Shown piece by piece: positions 50,140 through 61,177 of a DNA stretch of 64,000 nt (the stretch's first letter is position 1; each line of letters begins with the position of its first letter). Under the pieces are notes generated by a model. That model had not been told where the DNA came from. It worked only from the letters and a program-made list of their open reading frames with translations, and searched no databases. Origin of the DNA: Sambucus nigra (taxonomy: Eukaryota > Streptophyta > Magnoliopsida > Dipsacales > Adoxaceae); the NCBI GenBank assembly GCA_949130495.1, contig OX422217.1, forward strand, positions 572,108,606-572,172,605. Reading direction: 5' to 3'. The position numbers and the translations under genes are program-made.

Positions 50140-50785
50140 AGTATTTTTTTTTATACGTGTACTTATTTATCAACCGTATTTTTTTTAATGAAACTCTAAA
50201 AAAATTATCGTTTCATTACAGGCCTCAAGATATAATGATACAGAAATTTTGCCATATGTCAATGGTCCACTCGATATGGTTACCAGTTATGAGAAATTTC
50301 AATGCAACGGGTACAACTTTTGTACTTCTACACATGAAGAGAATCATAACTTTCAGAGTAGCGGTGTATCCACTAAGGCCTTTAATAGGAAGGGGATTAT
50401 GACAACCTTTTATGGAGTTATTAGACAAATACTCGACCTCAATTACATTAAGTTCACACATATGGTGTTTTATTATGATTGGGTAGATGTTGATGACAAG
50501 AATGCTTGAAAAGTTAAACCCGCCTCAAAATTAGTGATGGTGAATCTTAGTAGTCTCATGAGTAAAAATACCATTCACGACGATACGTTCATCCTTGCAT
50601 CTCAAGCAATTCAAGTATTTTATTGTCAAGATGTAAAGCTGAAGGGGTGGTTAGTTATTTTACACTTTCCCAAGAGACTGACAAAAAAAATAGATGCGAT
50701 TGATGTTGATCGTATGATGTATGGCTCCATTCTCGAGGAAAATTATAAATTGCTTGACATTTTGGACACTGATGAAGTGTTCTAG
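50140..50785 (+). pseudogene. DUF4216 region, C-terminus of the CACTA 2 transposase
   Basis: After an ACAG acceptor near 50221 the reading NDTEILPYVNGPLDMVTSYE is followed by FYGVIRQILDLNYI, VFYYDWVDVDDK, a stop, and then ASQAIQVFYCQDVKLKGWLV. This is the DUF4216 pattern (YYG.I..I..L.Y....V.LF.C.W.D). One stop at 50507-50509 splits it. The final frame ends at 50785. Confidence 0.75.
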
Positions 50786-51076
50786 TGCAATGATTTAGTT
50801 TTGAACTTGTTTTTGAATATGAAATATTCTATTTTTTATTATTTTGAATGGGTAATATTCTATTTATTTCGTTTGTTGTTGTTGTAAACATTTAATAGCT
50901 TGTGTATGGATATTTGAACTTGTAATTTTATGTTTAATGATGTTTGAACATGTAATCTTCTTTATATTGCTATTTGAACACGTAATCTTCTTTATATTGC
51001 TATTTTAACATGTAATATTCATGTTAATGTTTATTCGGATTATTTTGGTGTCCAATAGTCATTTTTTTCCAAATAA
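50786..51076. repeat. Spacer with short tandem repeats between transposase and TNPA-like gene
   Basis: Degenerate repeats of TTGAACATGTAAT.TTCTTTATATTGCTAT (about 30 bases) lie at 50915-51020. No coding content. Confidence 0.6.
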
Positions 51077-52480
51077 ATGCCTCATATGGGTGATACTTCG
51101 CAACCATCACCAAGTGGGGTGACACCTATAAAAAACTCTCGTTATAAGGTTGCTTCGGGTCCTTCGAGAGCAGGTGATGACTCTTTCGCTAAGAAATTAA
51201 AATTTAATGAGCACGGCCTTTCAGTTGGTGAAGATTCACATACTCTCTCAACTAGGTTGGGAGAATTAGCAAGGACACATGTTCCTATTTCTTATATGAG
51301 CCGAAAACAAGTGGATGTGTGATATAAGAACTAATTTTGGTCATCGTTCATGGTATACTATTTTTTACTTTTTCGAAGAATGTAATAGTTAGTAAATTTA
51401 ATTATGTGATGTTTTAATTTTATTTCTTCATATATTGTAGAAAGAGTCCCCGGATGTGCGCGAAATTCAGAAGATTGTGTTTTTGAAAAAAAACGAACGA
51501 TGCTTGGAAAAAGTTCAAGTCAAAGCTAAGGGTTAATTTGACGGATGGTGATGTTGGAAAGTGGAAGGAGAAAGTGCCACGAAATGTCAAATCTTAGGAC
51601 TGGGAGGTGTTTTGAAATAATGAAGCTTTAGAGGTTCAAAAGACTTTGCGAAGAAAGAGAAAAGAGACTAAACAAAATTATGTGAGAAAGACAACCCATA
51701 ACACAGGTCGTCATGGTTATCCCGAAGCTTTAGATAATTGGAGAAAGAAGCACGGGCGTGCACCCACTCATGTTGAATTGTTGTTGGCGACTCATATAGT
51801 CAAAGGAGGTGGTTATGCCCCTCATGATAAAACATTTGCAGTAATTAAAATTTTTTAATCTTCATTTTGTCCTTAAAAAAGTATCGTATCATTATCATCA
51901 AACTAATGTTAATATATTTTTGTACAGGACCAAATTAAATTTCATTTGGATGTATACAAAGAGAGTGGTCAGGAGGAGACCTCATTGTGTTGGGTCCACA
52001 ATTTCGAGAACCGCTATATTAGGGTCGGAATTTACTAAATAAATGCTTGAAGAGATGAAAGAGGACACCCGAAATTGGAAGGATCATGTTTATGACCTTA
52101 GGAGTAAAATGGAGGGGATGAAGTCCTCATTATCACAATTCATTACTGACTTCAAAGTTGGGAAATTTTCAGGTGTTGGACTAAACATTCAGGAGTTACC
52201 TACTTTAGAAACTAGAACTCCTTCGTTTTCTCTTTCCTCCCCTCCATTCGAGGTTCCAAATTTCACCTCTCTAATTGAATGAAAAATACTATCCCACATG
52301 TGAACTTGTTGGTTATGGGAGGAAAATGCAACTAGGAGCCGTCTCTACCATTCACTTCCATACATTGAGAAAGAATGTTGCGAGTTTTACTTGATGACAT
52401 CAAAGTGCTTGAGTATCCAGTTTGGGGTGGAAAACAAGCTCATTGCAAGAACTTGAGAGATGTTGGTAAAAATAAAATTA
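51077..52480 (+). pseudogene. TNPA-like / Transposase_24 gene of CACTA 2
   Basis: Exons: 51077-51349 (MPHMGDTSQPSPSGVTPIKN... to SSFM), about 51441-51840, and 51928-52480. The second exon holds RRKRKETKQNYVRKTTHNTG then HGRAPTHVELLLATHIVKGG, the conserved block of plant Transposase_24. The third has DQIKFHLDVYKESGQ, a coiled-coil-like MLEEMKEDTRNWKDHVYDLR and a C-terminal block (CELVGYGRKMQLGAVSTIH) at about 52300-52360. The GT donor at 51841 and AG acceptor at 51926 are clear. The product would bind subterminal repeats. Stops at about 51322, 51535 and 52036 inactivate it. Confidence 0.75.
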
Positions 52481-53419
52481 TGTATTTTCTCAACGACCTT
52501 TGTCCTCCCATTGGTGACACCGACTAATAGTTGTCTTGGTGCTAATTAGTGGTATTGCACCGAATTTTGTAACTTTTGTGGTATTGCACCAATGTTTATA
52601 ACTTTCGTGGTATTGCATCAACTTTTGTAGTCCTAAGTGTAAAAGTAACTATCGCTTCTGACAATATAACTCATATCTTTGTTTTGCTTGTCTGCATATT
52701 ATATATGCATTTGTGGTGTTGTGATAAAATATTATTATGGATGTAATGCATATTATATTTGCGTTTGTGGTGTTGTGACATGGATGTAATGCATATAGAT
52801 CTTGGGGATCGTGATCATGTGTCTATAAAGGTACGTAGATAATGCATGTAGCTCTTGAATGAAATTTCCTCTTTAATGAATTTCCTCTTATATGAACTAG
52901 TTATATGAAGAAGGTACTCGTTGCCTCTTCTTGTTAACTTTTAGGTCTTTTTTCGTCATTCAACGCACATTTCACTTGAATTTGTTTATTAACTAGATGG
53001 TTTATTCAATTTACATTTTGAATCACGGATCAAACATGGAGCAACACCAACATGATTTTCTCCTTTTCATTTTAGTGTTCGTATTTTCTTTTCATTTCAG
53101 GTTTTAATCCAAGACCAATCAAACTGGGAATTAATTTTTATGGTATGAAAATTATATGGTGAGTTAAATTATGTTTTCATATCCTATAATAATATGTTCA
53201 TTTTGAAGTTCTTATTGGGATTTATTCATTTCAAGTTCATATGTTCGCTATGTCAGAGCACTGTAGAAATATGGGCTTTATTTGTTTGTGTTGGTGCATC
53301 CGTACAATAGGTATGAGGTTTGATATGTCCCTTTCCCTCTATTGATGGTTTTTTTTCTCTTTTTCATGTTTGAATGCGAATTTTTAATCTAACCAACTTC
53401 ATTAAACACCCATCGGTGC
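52481..53419. other. CACTA 2 interior, non-coding
   Basis: AT-rich. Contains three copies of a GTGGTATTGCA phrase (52550-52620) and a duplicated ATATTATATWTGC block (52700, 52750). Nothing else seen. Confidence 0.5.
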
Positions 53420-53583
53420 AGCATCTGACGAAGATGAATGTGAAGCAAAACTTAAAGAGATGGAACTAGCTGGGTTGGAGGAAAAACTTCTCCAACTTGC
53501 CACAACTGCCCATGCTTCTCCCATTTATGTGTTAGCTCGATGGCACCAGCAACTGAACGATCCAGCTCTCAGCATCACCTAAA
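53420..53583 (+). pseudogene. Possible captured exon, unassigned
   Basis: After a GCAG acceptor near 53421 the reading is ASDEDECEAKLKEMELAGLE then [20 protein letters not shown], ending at a stop after LSIT (53580-53582). The mixed charged helix and intact 50-codon reading look like a genuine exon. I do not recognise the source. Confidence 0.35.
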
Positions 53584-55729
53584 CTCATGATACTTTCATA
53601 ACAGTTGGGCATACATGAATGATTGTTTAGGCGTGAAATATTCCTTTTATTTGTAGCGCTAGCGTGCCTCTATCAGATCGTAAACATTGCCACTTACCTG
53701 TTCACCACGATACTCGAGAACCATTTATCCTCAAGTATCATAGTGTATAATATGATATGTAATACATATTATATACTATAGGGGCAGTACATATTATACA
53801 TTATGATATGTGCTGTATAATATGTAAGGGTAGTGCCCTCTGTTCAATATGAAGGAAAAGTGCCCTCTGTATAATATGTACGGAAAGTGCCCTCAAGTAT
53901 CATAGTGTATAATATGTATTGACCTCAAGTATCATAGTGTATAATATGTACTTCCCTCGATTGATGTTCATTGTGTTAGGTAATTTAGAACAGTCACATT
54001 TTTATTTTATAGATTTAAGGTGAATGGATCGATCAACTCATATTCCATCATATGTTTACAAGCACGGTAGCACAAGCACAACATGGTAGTAAAAGGTATT
54101 ATCTTTGTAATGGTTGGGAATTTTAGACTACCCATTATCAAATAAAATTTAGTATATTTCAATATAATGCCAATACACTCAAAATTTTGCATTCCCCAAT
54201 ACATGCCCTAATGATGTAGAACTCATAATTTGCATATCATAGATTTTGACTTCATAATGTTACTCTGAAGCTAATTATTTGTATTAATTTGTTCTATTTT
54301 GATTTTTTTTTCAGATCTCAAAAGGATTTTATTTTGATGAAAATGATGGTTGTTCGAATTTCAGTAGGGTTTCAACCGAGTGTCGATGGTGTTTTTCGGT
54401 GGTCTGAAAGTGAGAAGGAGATAATGGAATGTCATTAGACTTTATAAGGTTGCAATGTTAGTTTTTCAGTTGGTGTGTTGGTATTTATATCATTTGGTAT
54501 GTTGGTATGTTCTGTTCTTGAGTTGATGTTCTAAAGATGAGTCATTTTTTTGAAATTGTCGTTCTGGATTTTGACTATGCAAATGTTTTTGTGCTATTAG
54601 ACTCATCTTAGTTCAAAATGATTCAAATGGTTCTTATTTATCATCTTACACTCATCATGTACAAACCAACTGATATAAATACACAGTGGTCTCTTTAATA
54701 AATCTCATTAAACTTACTTTAAGGTGCAAGTACATTTGGAGTCGAGATCTAGAGCAAGACCATTCACATATTCGGAGTCCAACTTTAAAGCAGGTATATA
54801 TCTCACTAAACTACTGAAATGTACCTATTAATAAATGGATCTAAATACCAAAAGTTTAATGTACATGTTCTAAATACTAATATTTAAGCCCTCTAAATCC
54901 AAATTAAATAGTTTATAACAAGCCCTCTTAATTCTTCAATCCCAACTTTAATTAAACTGGGAATTTAATGTATCTTTTGTATTTGTAATGAGTTAAACAT
55001 ATGGAAAGTAGGGGATTGGTTCATCATCAGTGACTCCTAGAATGAGTGCTCGACTGAAAACTGTTTAATCAGGTGCACACTTTTAACGATGAGAAATCAT
55101 ATTATTTTTTTAGCACTACCTTGTTAGTCAAAATTATACTGTGGTACTATCATAATGTTTAGAATTTTGCTACTTTTCATTCCTAAATGTCACCTTCAGT
55201 AGAAAAAACATTTACCCCTAGGATGAGCAATTCGATAATTAGTCGTATGCGTTTAGTCATATGCTTTATTAATTAGTCGTATGCATTTATTCATATGCTT
55301 TAATAGTTTTAAAATTTCTCCATATTCCATGATTAGTTTTACAAGTTGTCCCATATCTCAAAATTAGATTTACAATTAGTTTATGTACTACATTTTTCAG
55401 GATTTGGAAATCGTTGTTCAAGGGTCCAAAAAGAACACATTGGACTATCTTTATCACACTTTAGAACAGGTAAATATGATTTTTTCATAATGAAAGTGAT
55501 ACTTTGATAATTGTTGAATTTAGTTTTTAGTCTGATCCACTAGATCGGTTATGGTTTGGGTTGTCCTATTAATGGTCCACTTATTATCTACAAAGGTCAG
55601 TCTGTGTCGACTAGAGGCATACAAACTTCAAATCCACTCTATTATTGGATTCACGCAAGCTTGAAGTGAGCGATACAAGTTGCATGATGTAATTGTGGAC
55701 GCCCTTTGAAACATGCCTGGGTTGTGATT
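53584..55729. other. CACTA 2 interior with scattered exon-like pieces
   Basis: Holds a local repeat family (ATAATATGTA...AGTGCCCTC) at 53750-53965. Two exon-like pieces with splice borders are present: 54724-54794 (VQVHLESRSRARPFTYSESN) and 55402-55470 (DLEIVVQGSKKNTLDYLYHT). Neither is recognised. The remainder is AT-rich and non-coding. Confidence 0.35.
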
Positions 55730-55843
55730 GTGGATTGGTCAAGATGACACATGTTCTGGTTGGATGAGAGAGCAGTTCCTAAGAACCTCCCAGATAGCAA
55801 TTATTTGTTGGCCTTTGATGGTTTTATATCCAAATTGAGATTT
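55730..55843 (+). pseudogene. Captured 6-phosphogluconolactonase exon fragment
   Basis: Reads VDWSR, a TGA, then HMFWLDERAVPKNLPDSNYL followed by LAFDGFISKL. This matches the plant 6PGL block in which W-H-x-F-W-x-D-E-R is followed by V-P and D-S-N-Y. The enzyme hydrolyses 6-phosphogluconolactone in the oxidative pentose phosphate pathway. The expected Trp codon before His is TGA. Only about 37 codons remain, and the following sequence is unrelated and AT-rich. Confidence 0.85.
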
Positions 55844-55956
55844 TCTTTGTTTAATACGCTTTGTTTTTCAAAATTAATACAAGATTTTGAATACATTAAG
55901 TTTCAATTTGCTTCCATTTTTAAATTGTTAATATGTATATAGATTAATTACTGTAA

Positions 55957-56334
55957 GTGAATAGTACAGATTGTTATTCTATTAAGAGGATAATTAAAGA
56001 AATTTTCTCCGATGAGAAATTTCTTTTAAATCATGGCAGGAGATGGACTGATAAGGTATTACAGAACAACACTACTGGTAAAGATGCATTAAAAGGGTGG
56101 TTGGTGGCTGCATATGCTGCAAACTGGTGGCTGGTGGCTACATATACTGCAAACAGGAACTTCATTCGAACTAAACGACTAAGGTTTGTCCAGGAAAACC
56201 AAAATTCAATGGTGTGCTCCCTTTTCCCTTTTGCATTCTTCTGTCTACACTTTGACACCTACCTTGCATGTTATCGCCACTCACGATACGTCACCTTGTT
56301 AGTATTTAGAGTGTGCTCTTTGCCACCCACCTAA
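55957..56334 (+). pseudogene. Possible captured exon, unassigned (125-aa frame)
   Basis: The frame contains LNHGRRWTDKVLQNNTTGKD then ALKGWLVAAYAANWWLVATY. A short internal duplication (GCTGCAAACTGGTGGCTGGT against ACTGCAAACAGG) repeats the WLVA.Y.AN phrase. GWLVAAYAA faintly recalls DUF647/RUS-type proteins, but I am not confident. No neighbouring exon of the same gene is found. Confidence 0.25.
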
Positions 56335-56722
56335 TTTGGTTTTTTTTTTGTTTTGTAGATATTTGGTTATGCAAATAAGGTATAGCTTCTGATCTCTCTT
56401 TACAGTTATCTATTTTTCTTCAGTATTGATGGTATCATATCTCTTTGATACATTTTCGTTTAAGATTTAAGGTCAAATAGGGCCTGTTTGGGTTTGGATA
56501 TATTGGTTTAAAAGAATGGGTTACTAATTTGTTGGGAGTTTTTTAATATTTAGTAATTTTTTGTGTATCTTTTGGGTTTACCAATGTTATACTCTTTTTG
56601 TGTCTGATCAAAAAAAAATTTAAGTTTGGGATTTTTTTGGGTTTCAAATATTTTTCACCTTTCTCTATCTGAAAAAATCTTAAAATAGTAATTGTAAATT
56701 TCTTTCAAATTCAGTAACTATA

Positions 56723-56889
56723 GGGAAGTCTTGGAGATTATTTCAAGTGGTTAGAAATGTTTGAAGATGTTGACCTTGTCATTTACTGTGTAGCTTTGAC
56801 TGACTACGATCAATTCATCCGCGAAAGAAATGGAGTTTCCACGAACAAGATGTTGGCAAGCAAGAATATCTTCAAAAGGATCGTATAGG
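56723..56889 (+). pseudogene. Captured extra-large G protein (XLG) fragment
   Basis: Reads LGDYFKWLEMFEDVDLVIYC then VALTDYDQFIRERNGVSTNK and MLASKNIFKRIV, ending at TAG. This matches the G-alpha-like domain of plant extra-large GTP-binding proteins around the FEDV..VI(F/Y)CV.L.DYDQ block. XLGs act in G-protein signalling at the plasma membrane and nucleus. Upstream of LGDY the frame has stops (TAA CTA TAG) although an AG acceptor lies at 56712-56713. About 55 codons of a protein usually over 800 remain. Confidence 0.82.
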
Positions 56890-57219
56890 TTGTTAGCCTT
56901 CAATCTTGTCAAATGATAAGAATTAATTACTCTTTTTTGTTTAGAACTCATTGGAAGTTCGATGGCTATGCATATATTGAGATAAATTTCATATGTATTG
57001 ACATTAATTTTATATTAATGGAATATGAGACATTAATTTTTAGTGGGCTTATTGTATGTTTATTAGTGTTGTTGCAGACTATTTGTATTGTTTTACTATT
57101 TTTTCCACGTTGGTTTTATATTATTATTGAATTTTTATTATTCTAAAATAGGTACAAAAAATAGTGGAAATTTTGCTATTTTTTTTGGGTAGTATTATTT
57201 ATAATTATTTTTTTTCTTT

Positions 57220-57545
57220 CATCCAAAAATTTGGCATAGTTCAAAATCGTGCCGAAAGTGTATCAAATTTTGACACTGTTTTGAACTGTGCCAAAAGTAT
57301 ACCAAAATGTACTCAATTTGGCACAGTTATAAAGTGTGCCAAAAGTGTGCCAGAAATATTAAATTCTGGAACGGTTTTAAAATGCGCCAGAAGTGTTCCT
57401 ATTTGGTCAAATCTAGCACACTTTTAAATCGCGCCAGAAAAAAATGACCATTTTGGAACACCTGATTCTGGTACCGTTCAAAATCGTGCCGGATTTGATC
57501 TGGTACAATTTTAAACTGTGTTAGATTGATGTTTTTGGTGTAGTG
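57220..57545. repeat. Right subterminal repeats and terminal inverted repeat of CACTA 2
   Basis: Many copies of TTTGGCACAGTT, GTGCCAAAAGTG and CGTGCCGGA-like words occur in both orientations, ending in the terminal GTTTTTGGTGTAGTG. The frame 57164-57427 is a translation of these repeats. Confidence 0.8.
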
Positions 57546-58400
57546 CTACTAGCCATATGCAAGAGATTAGGATAGTGTCCACCCTCAATAAGAATGAGCT
57601 GGAATAATTCGAAGAGTTGTTGAAAGAATTTGTGGACATCTTTGCACGGTCCTACGATGACATTCTCGGCATTGACCCAAAGGCATTCTCTGAATTAAAA
57701 TCGATCAATTAGAAATTGAGGAATATCCAAACCAAATGGTCCCTCAAGATCAAAGAAAAAGTAGTCATGTAGTTGAACGTGGTTTTCATTCGCATATTCT
57801 AATACCCTACATGGCTTGCAAACATCATCCCCGTGTCGAAATCAGGAGGAAAATTACGCATATGTGTCGACTGTAGGGATTTGAATAAAGCATCCCCAAA
57901 TAATGATTATCCTCTGCCCAATATTAAAATTATCATGGATAACACGGATAGCCACACCCTTAAATCATTTGTCAACAGATTTTCCAGTTACAACTAGTTC
58001 AAAATGCACTCTGACTAACGAGAGAAAACTGCCTTCACCACCCCCTGAGGAACTTTCTTCTCTGTAATCATGCCATTTGGGCTAAAAAAAATCGGTTCTA
58101 CCTACCAAAGGGCCTCCATAACTATCTTGAGTGACCTCATTCACAAATAGGTCGAGGTCTATGTTGGCGAGATGATCATCAAGTCCAAGACTTGAGAAGG
58201 CCACATCACTGTCCTAAGAAAATTATTTGAGCGACTATGACTGTACCAGATGCAACTCAACCTACAAAAGTGTGTCTTTGGCATCACTAAGAGGAAACTA
58301 CTTGGATTGATGGTCAGTGAGAAAGGTATTAAAGCATATCCCGCCAAACAAAAATCCATACTCAAGATGACACCACCCTGGATGGAGAAAGAAGTACAAG
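57546..58400 (+). pseudogene. Reverse transcriptase remnant, Tat element 2
   Basis: The reading resumes after CACTA 2 with YPTWLANIIPVSKSGGK, LRICVDCRDLNKASP and FKMHSD, then MPFGLKK and YQRA. The YxDD box near 58160 reads VYVGEMII, so both catalytic Asp residues are gone. Stops are frequent. It parallels 3130-3990 of element 1. Confidence 0.8.
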
Positions 58401-58960
58401 GGTTCCTGGGTAAGATATAATACATCAGTCGGTTCAATAGCCAATTGACTTCTATCTACGAGCCCATTTTCAAATTCAAAATGACTCAACAAAAGTTTGG
58501 AACGAGGCATGTAAAAAAGACTTTGACCAAATCAAGTGATACCTCACCCAACCTCCGGTGCTATGCCTTTACAATCAGGTATCCCCCTCCTTCTATACTT
58601 GATTGTCACTGATATCTCAGTAGGGGATTTAATAGACCAATACATTGAAGAATCGGGAAAGAAAATATCCATCTACTACGCTAGTCGGAAGCTAATCGGG
58701 TACAAATTTAAGTACACTACCTTGGACATTACATGCTTGCTAATCCCATTAGACTAGTATCCTGAATGGATCCTATAAAGTACCTACTAGAAAAACCCAC
58801 TCTATCAAGATGAATGAATCGTTGGTTGATGTTCCTAGTTGAGTTTAACATTGTGTACATCACACAAAAAGCCATGAAGTTGAGGTCCATCTCCGATTAC
58901 CTTGTCAATCATCCAATGAATAGAACCGAGGGTTAGGTCTCTAAATTTCCAAATGAATAC
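58401..58960 (+). pseudogene. RNase H remnant, Tat element 2
   Basis: FDQIK, then GIPLLLYLIVTDISVGDLID and ISIYYASRKLIGYKFKYTTL, followed by FLVEFNIVYITQKAMK. A frameshift or deletion removes the end of the block after LDITC. Parallels 4000-4590. Confidence 0.75.
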
Positions 58961-59420
58961 ACCCTTTGAACCACTTGGGAATATCTCAGATGGTCGATAT
59001 TCTTTGACGGAGTTGCCAATAAGAAAGGCGATGGCATTGGGATACTCTTGATCTCTCCCGATGTCTCTCACACCCCCATTTCCATCAAACTAAACTTCCT
59101 TGAACTAATAACATTACTGAATATAAGACATGCACCATAGGGCTAAAGATATCCCTCAAGAGAGGAATCAAGCATATAGACGTCTATGGGGACTCTCACC
59201 TCATTGTCGGACAAATCCTCAAAAAATGGAAAGTAAAAGATGAAAAGATCTAACCCTTCCATGCCCACCTAGAAGAGATTGGCTCCTAGTTCAAAGACGT
59301 CACCTTCTATTACCTTCCTTGTTCGAAGAATAACCTAGTAGATGCCCATGCAACCCTGGCCTCCATGGTCGATATGTGAAAAGGAGTAACAATAACCCCT
59401 TTCCTGGTTCAGAAACAAGC
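58961..59420 (+). pseudogene. Second RNase H remnant, Tat element 2
   Basis: WSIFFDGVANKKGDGIGILL, ISPDVSHTPISIKLNFL, then TEYKTCTIGLKISLKRGIKH and DVYGDSHLIVGQILKKWK. It is uninterrupted here and shows what the solo LTR split in element 1. One small frameshift lies near 59100. Confidence 0.78.
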
Positions 59421-60722
59421 TACACCCATTTATTATTACCAGATCGAGATTATGGCCAAAGAAGACTTTTACATGGTAGGACTATGGTACTATGACATTT
59501 GGCACCTTCTCAAACATGGGACATATCTCCAAAATGAAAACAAGAAAGACCATGCAAACTTTTGTAAACTAGTTGCCCAGTACATTATTTATGGTAAAGG
59601 ACTTTTCAAGAGAAACTTTGATGAAACCCATTTGCATTGCATAGTAGGGGCTGAAATTGAAGGAATGATGTAGAAAAAACAGAGTGAGGATTGTGGGACC
59701 CATATGAACGGTGACATACTTGCTAAGAAAATTATTCATCAAGGGTACTATGGGACCACCATGATCCAAGACTGCATATGTTTGAAGATGCCTCAAATGC
59801 CAATAGTTTGCCAACCTTTAATATTTTCCTCCTCGGTAATTTACAACATGACCTCTCTCTGGCCCATTTTTACCTGGGCCTAGACACCAAAAGGAAGGTC
59901 ACGACCAAATCTTCAAACGGGCATGCGTTCATGATGGTTACCATTGACTACTTCACGAATTGGGTCAAAGCCGTGTCATGTGTGATACTAAATGAAAATA
60001 AGATGGCTAAGTTTATCTGAAAGAATATCATATGTTGCTACGCGGTCCCCCATGAGTTGGTATCAGACAATGAACTCCACTTCAAAGCCGAGGTCACAAG
60101 TTAGTCGATGAATATGGAATCCAGAGACATAAATCTTATCCTTGCCAACTCCAAACCAACGGTGTTGTCGAACCCACTAATAATATAATTAAAGCCATCA
60201 TCGATAGGTTGATTGAAAGCTACAAATACTAGGCCAAATAGATCCCATATACCCTTTGGGGCTACCATACCTATATAAAGAAACCTACTGGGGATACCCC
60301 TTATTCTCTGGTATACGGTATGGAGGTGGTTCTCCCCGTCGAGCTAGAAGCACCTTCTCTACATGTTATGCTCAAAATTAAATTCAGTGAGGAAGACTAG
60401 CATCAGAGCCTCCATAGCGAACTATCACTCTTAAATGAAAATAGACTCAAGGATATATACCATATACAAGGGTAGCATCGTTGGATCGCATGATCATTCA
60501 ATAGGAAAGTCAAGAACCGCGATGTTTAAGAAGGAGACCTTTCCCTCAAAGAAATTGTAGAACTCATTTGGGAACCCAGAGCGAAATTCAAACCAAATTG
60601 GAGAGGTCCCTACATTGTGAAGAAAATCCTATTAGGCGGCGGCATTATGCTTACAGATCTCAACATAGAAGAGATGGTGCATCCAATCAATCTAGACCAT
60701 CTCAAGAAATTCTACCCTTAAT
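59421..60722 (+). pseudogene. Integrase remnant, Tat element 2
   Basis: The zinc-binding part reads LHCIVGAEIEGMM.KKQ and GTHMNGDILAKKIIHQGYYG in shifted frames. The core has TSSNGHAFMMVTIDYFTNWV (first Asp), SDNELHF (second Asp, Gly lost) and QTNGVVEPTNN. The C-terminal domain FKPNWRGPYIVKKILLGGGI ends LKKFYP at 60720. Multiple stops. Parallels 6104-7329. Confidence 0.8.
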
Positions 60723-61177
60723 ACTAACTCTCAGCACGCTATGTCTCTTTTAACCCACCTTATATTCTAAAAAAGTGTCTTCATTTCCCCCAACTCAGAA
60801 CTACGTGGGACCTGATCCTTTGAAAACCCATTTTTAAAATGAATCTCACAAATTTTTAAAACCCAAAAGGGTATGTACAAGCCCATACAAGTTATATGGG
60901 TGCGATCCTTTATTTTTCATAAAATGATAATATTTTCTTCCCCTGAAAATGGTGGTCCATCTCATCATTTACATGAAAAAAGTATTATGTATGCCTTAGT
61001 AATTAATATAGAAAATTCAATACAAAATTCATCAAAAGACACAAGAAAACATGCCAAAATTACTTTTTCAAATCTTGGCATATAATTATTACATGAAATA
61101 TCAGGGATAGTAGTCAAACTAATCGTTCTCCTCCTAAACCTTCATTACAACCCACGAATCCCTACCAATAACTAGAT
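60723..61177. other. Post-integrase spacer, Tat element 2
   Basis: Non-coding. It includes CAGAACTACGTGGGACCTGA near 60797 and corresponds to 7330-7843 of element 1. Confidence 0.5.

Larger units (their letters stand above)
45575..57545 (+). mobile_element. CACTA (En/Spm) element 2, 11.97 kb, with decayed transposase genes and captured exons
   Basis: The left end is CACTACACCAAAAATAG and the right end is the inverted ...GTTTTTGGTGTAGTG. Flanks are CTA on both sides (45572-45574 and 57546-57548). Subterminal regions carry many TTGGCACA/GTGCCAAA repeats in both orientations (45595-45725; 57225-57500). The interior has a transposase-associated domain, Transposase_21 (TNP2) region, DUF4218, DUF4216 and a TNPA/Transposase_24-like gene, in the usual order, then captured 6PGL and XLG pieces. 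Removing it restores element 2 between linker and RT. All transposase genes have stops, so the copy is not autonomous now. Confidence 0.93.

Noticed and set aside
57164..57427. 87-aa ORF at the right end of CACTA 2
   Set aside because: Translation of subterminal repeats containing the GTGCCAAA word.
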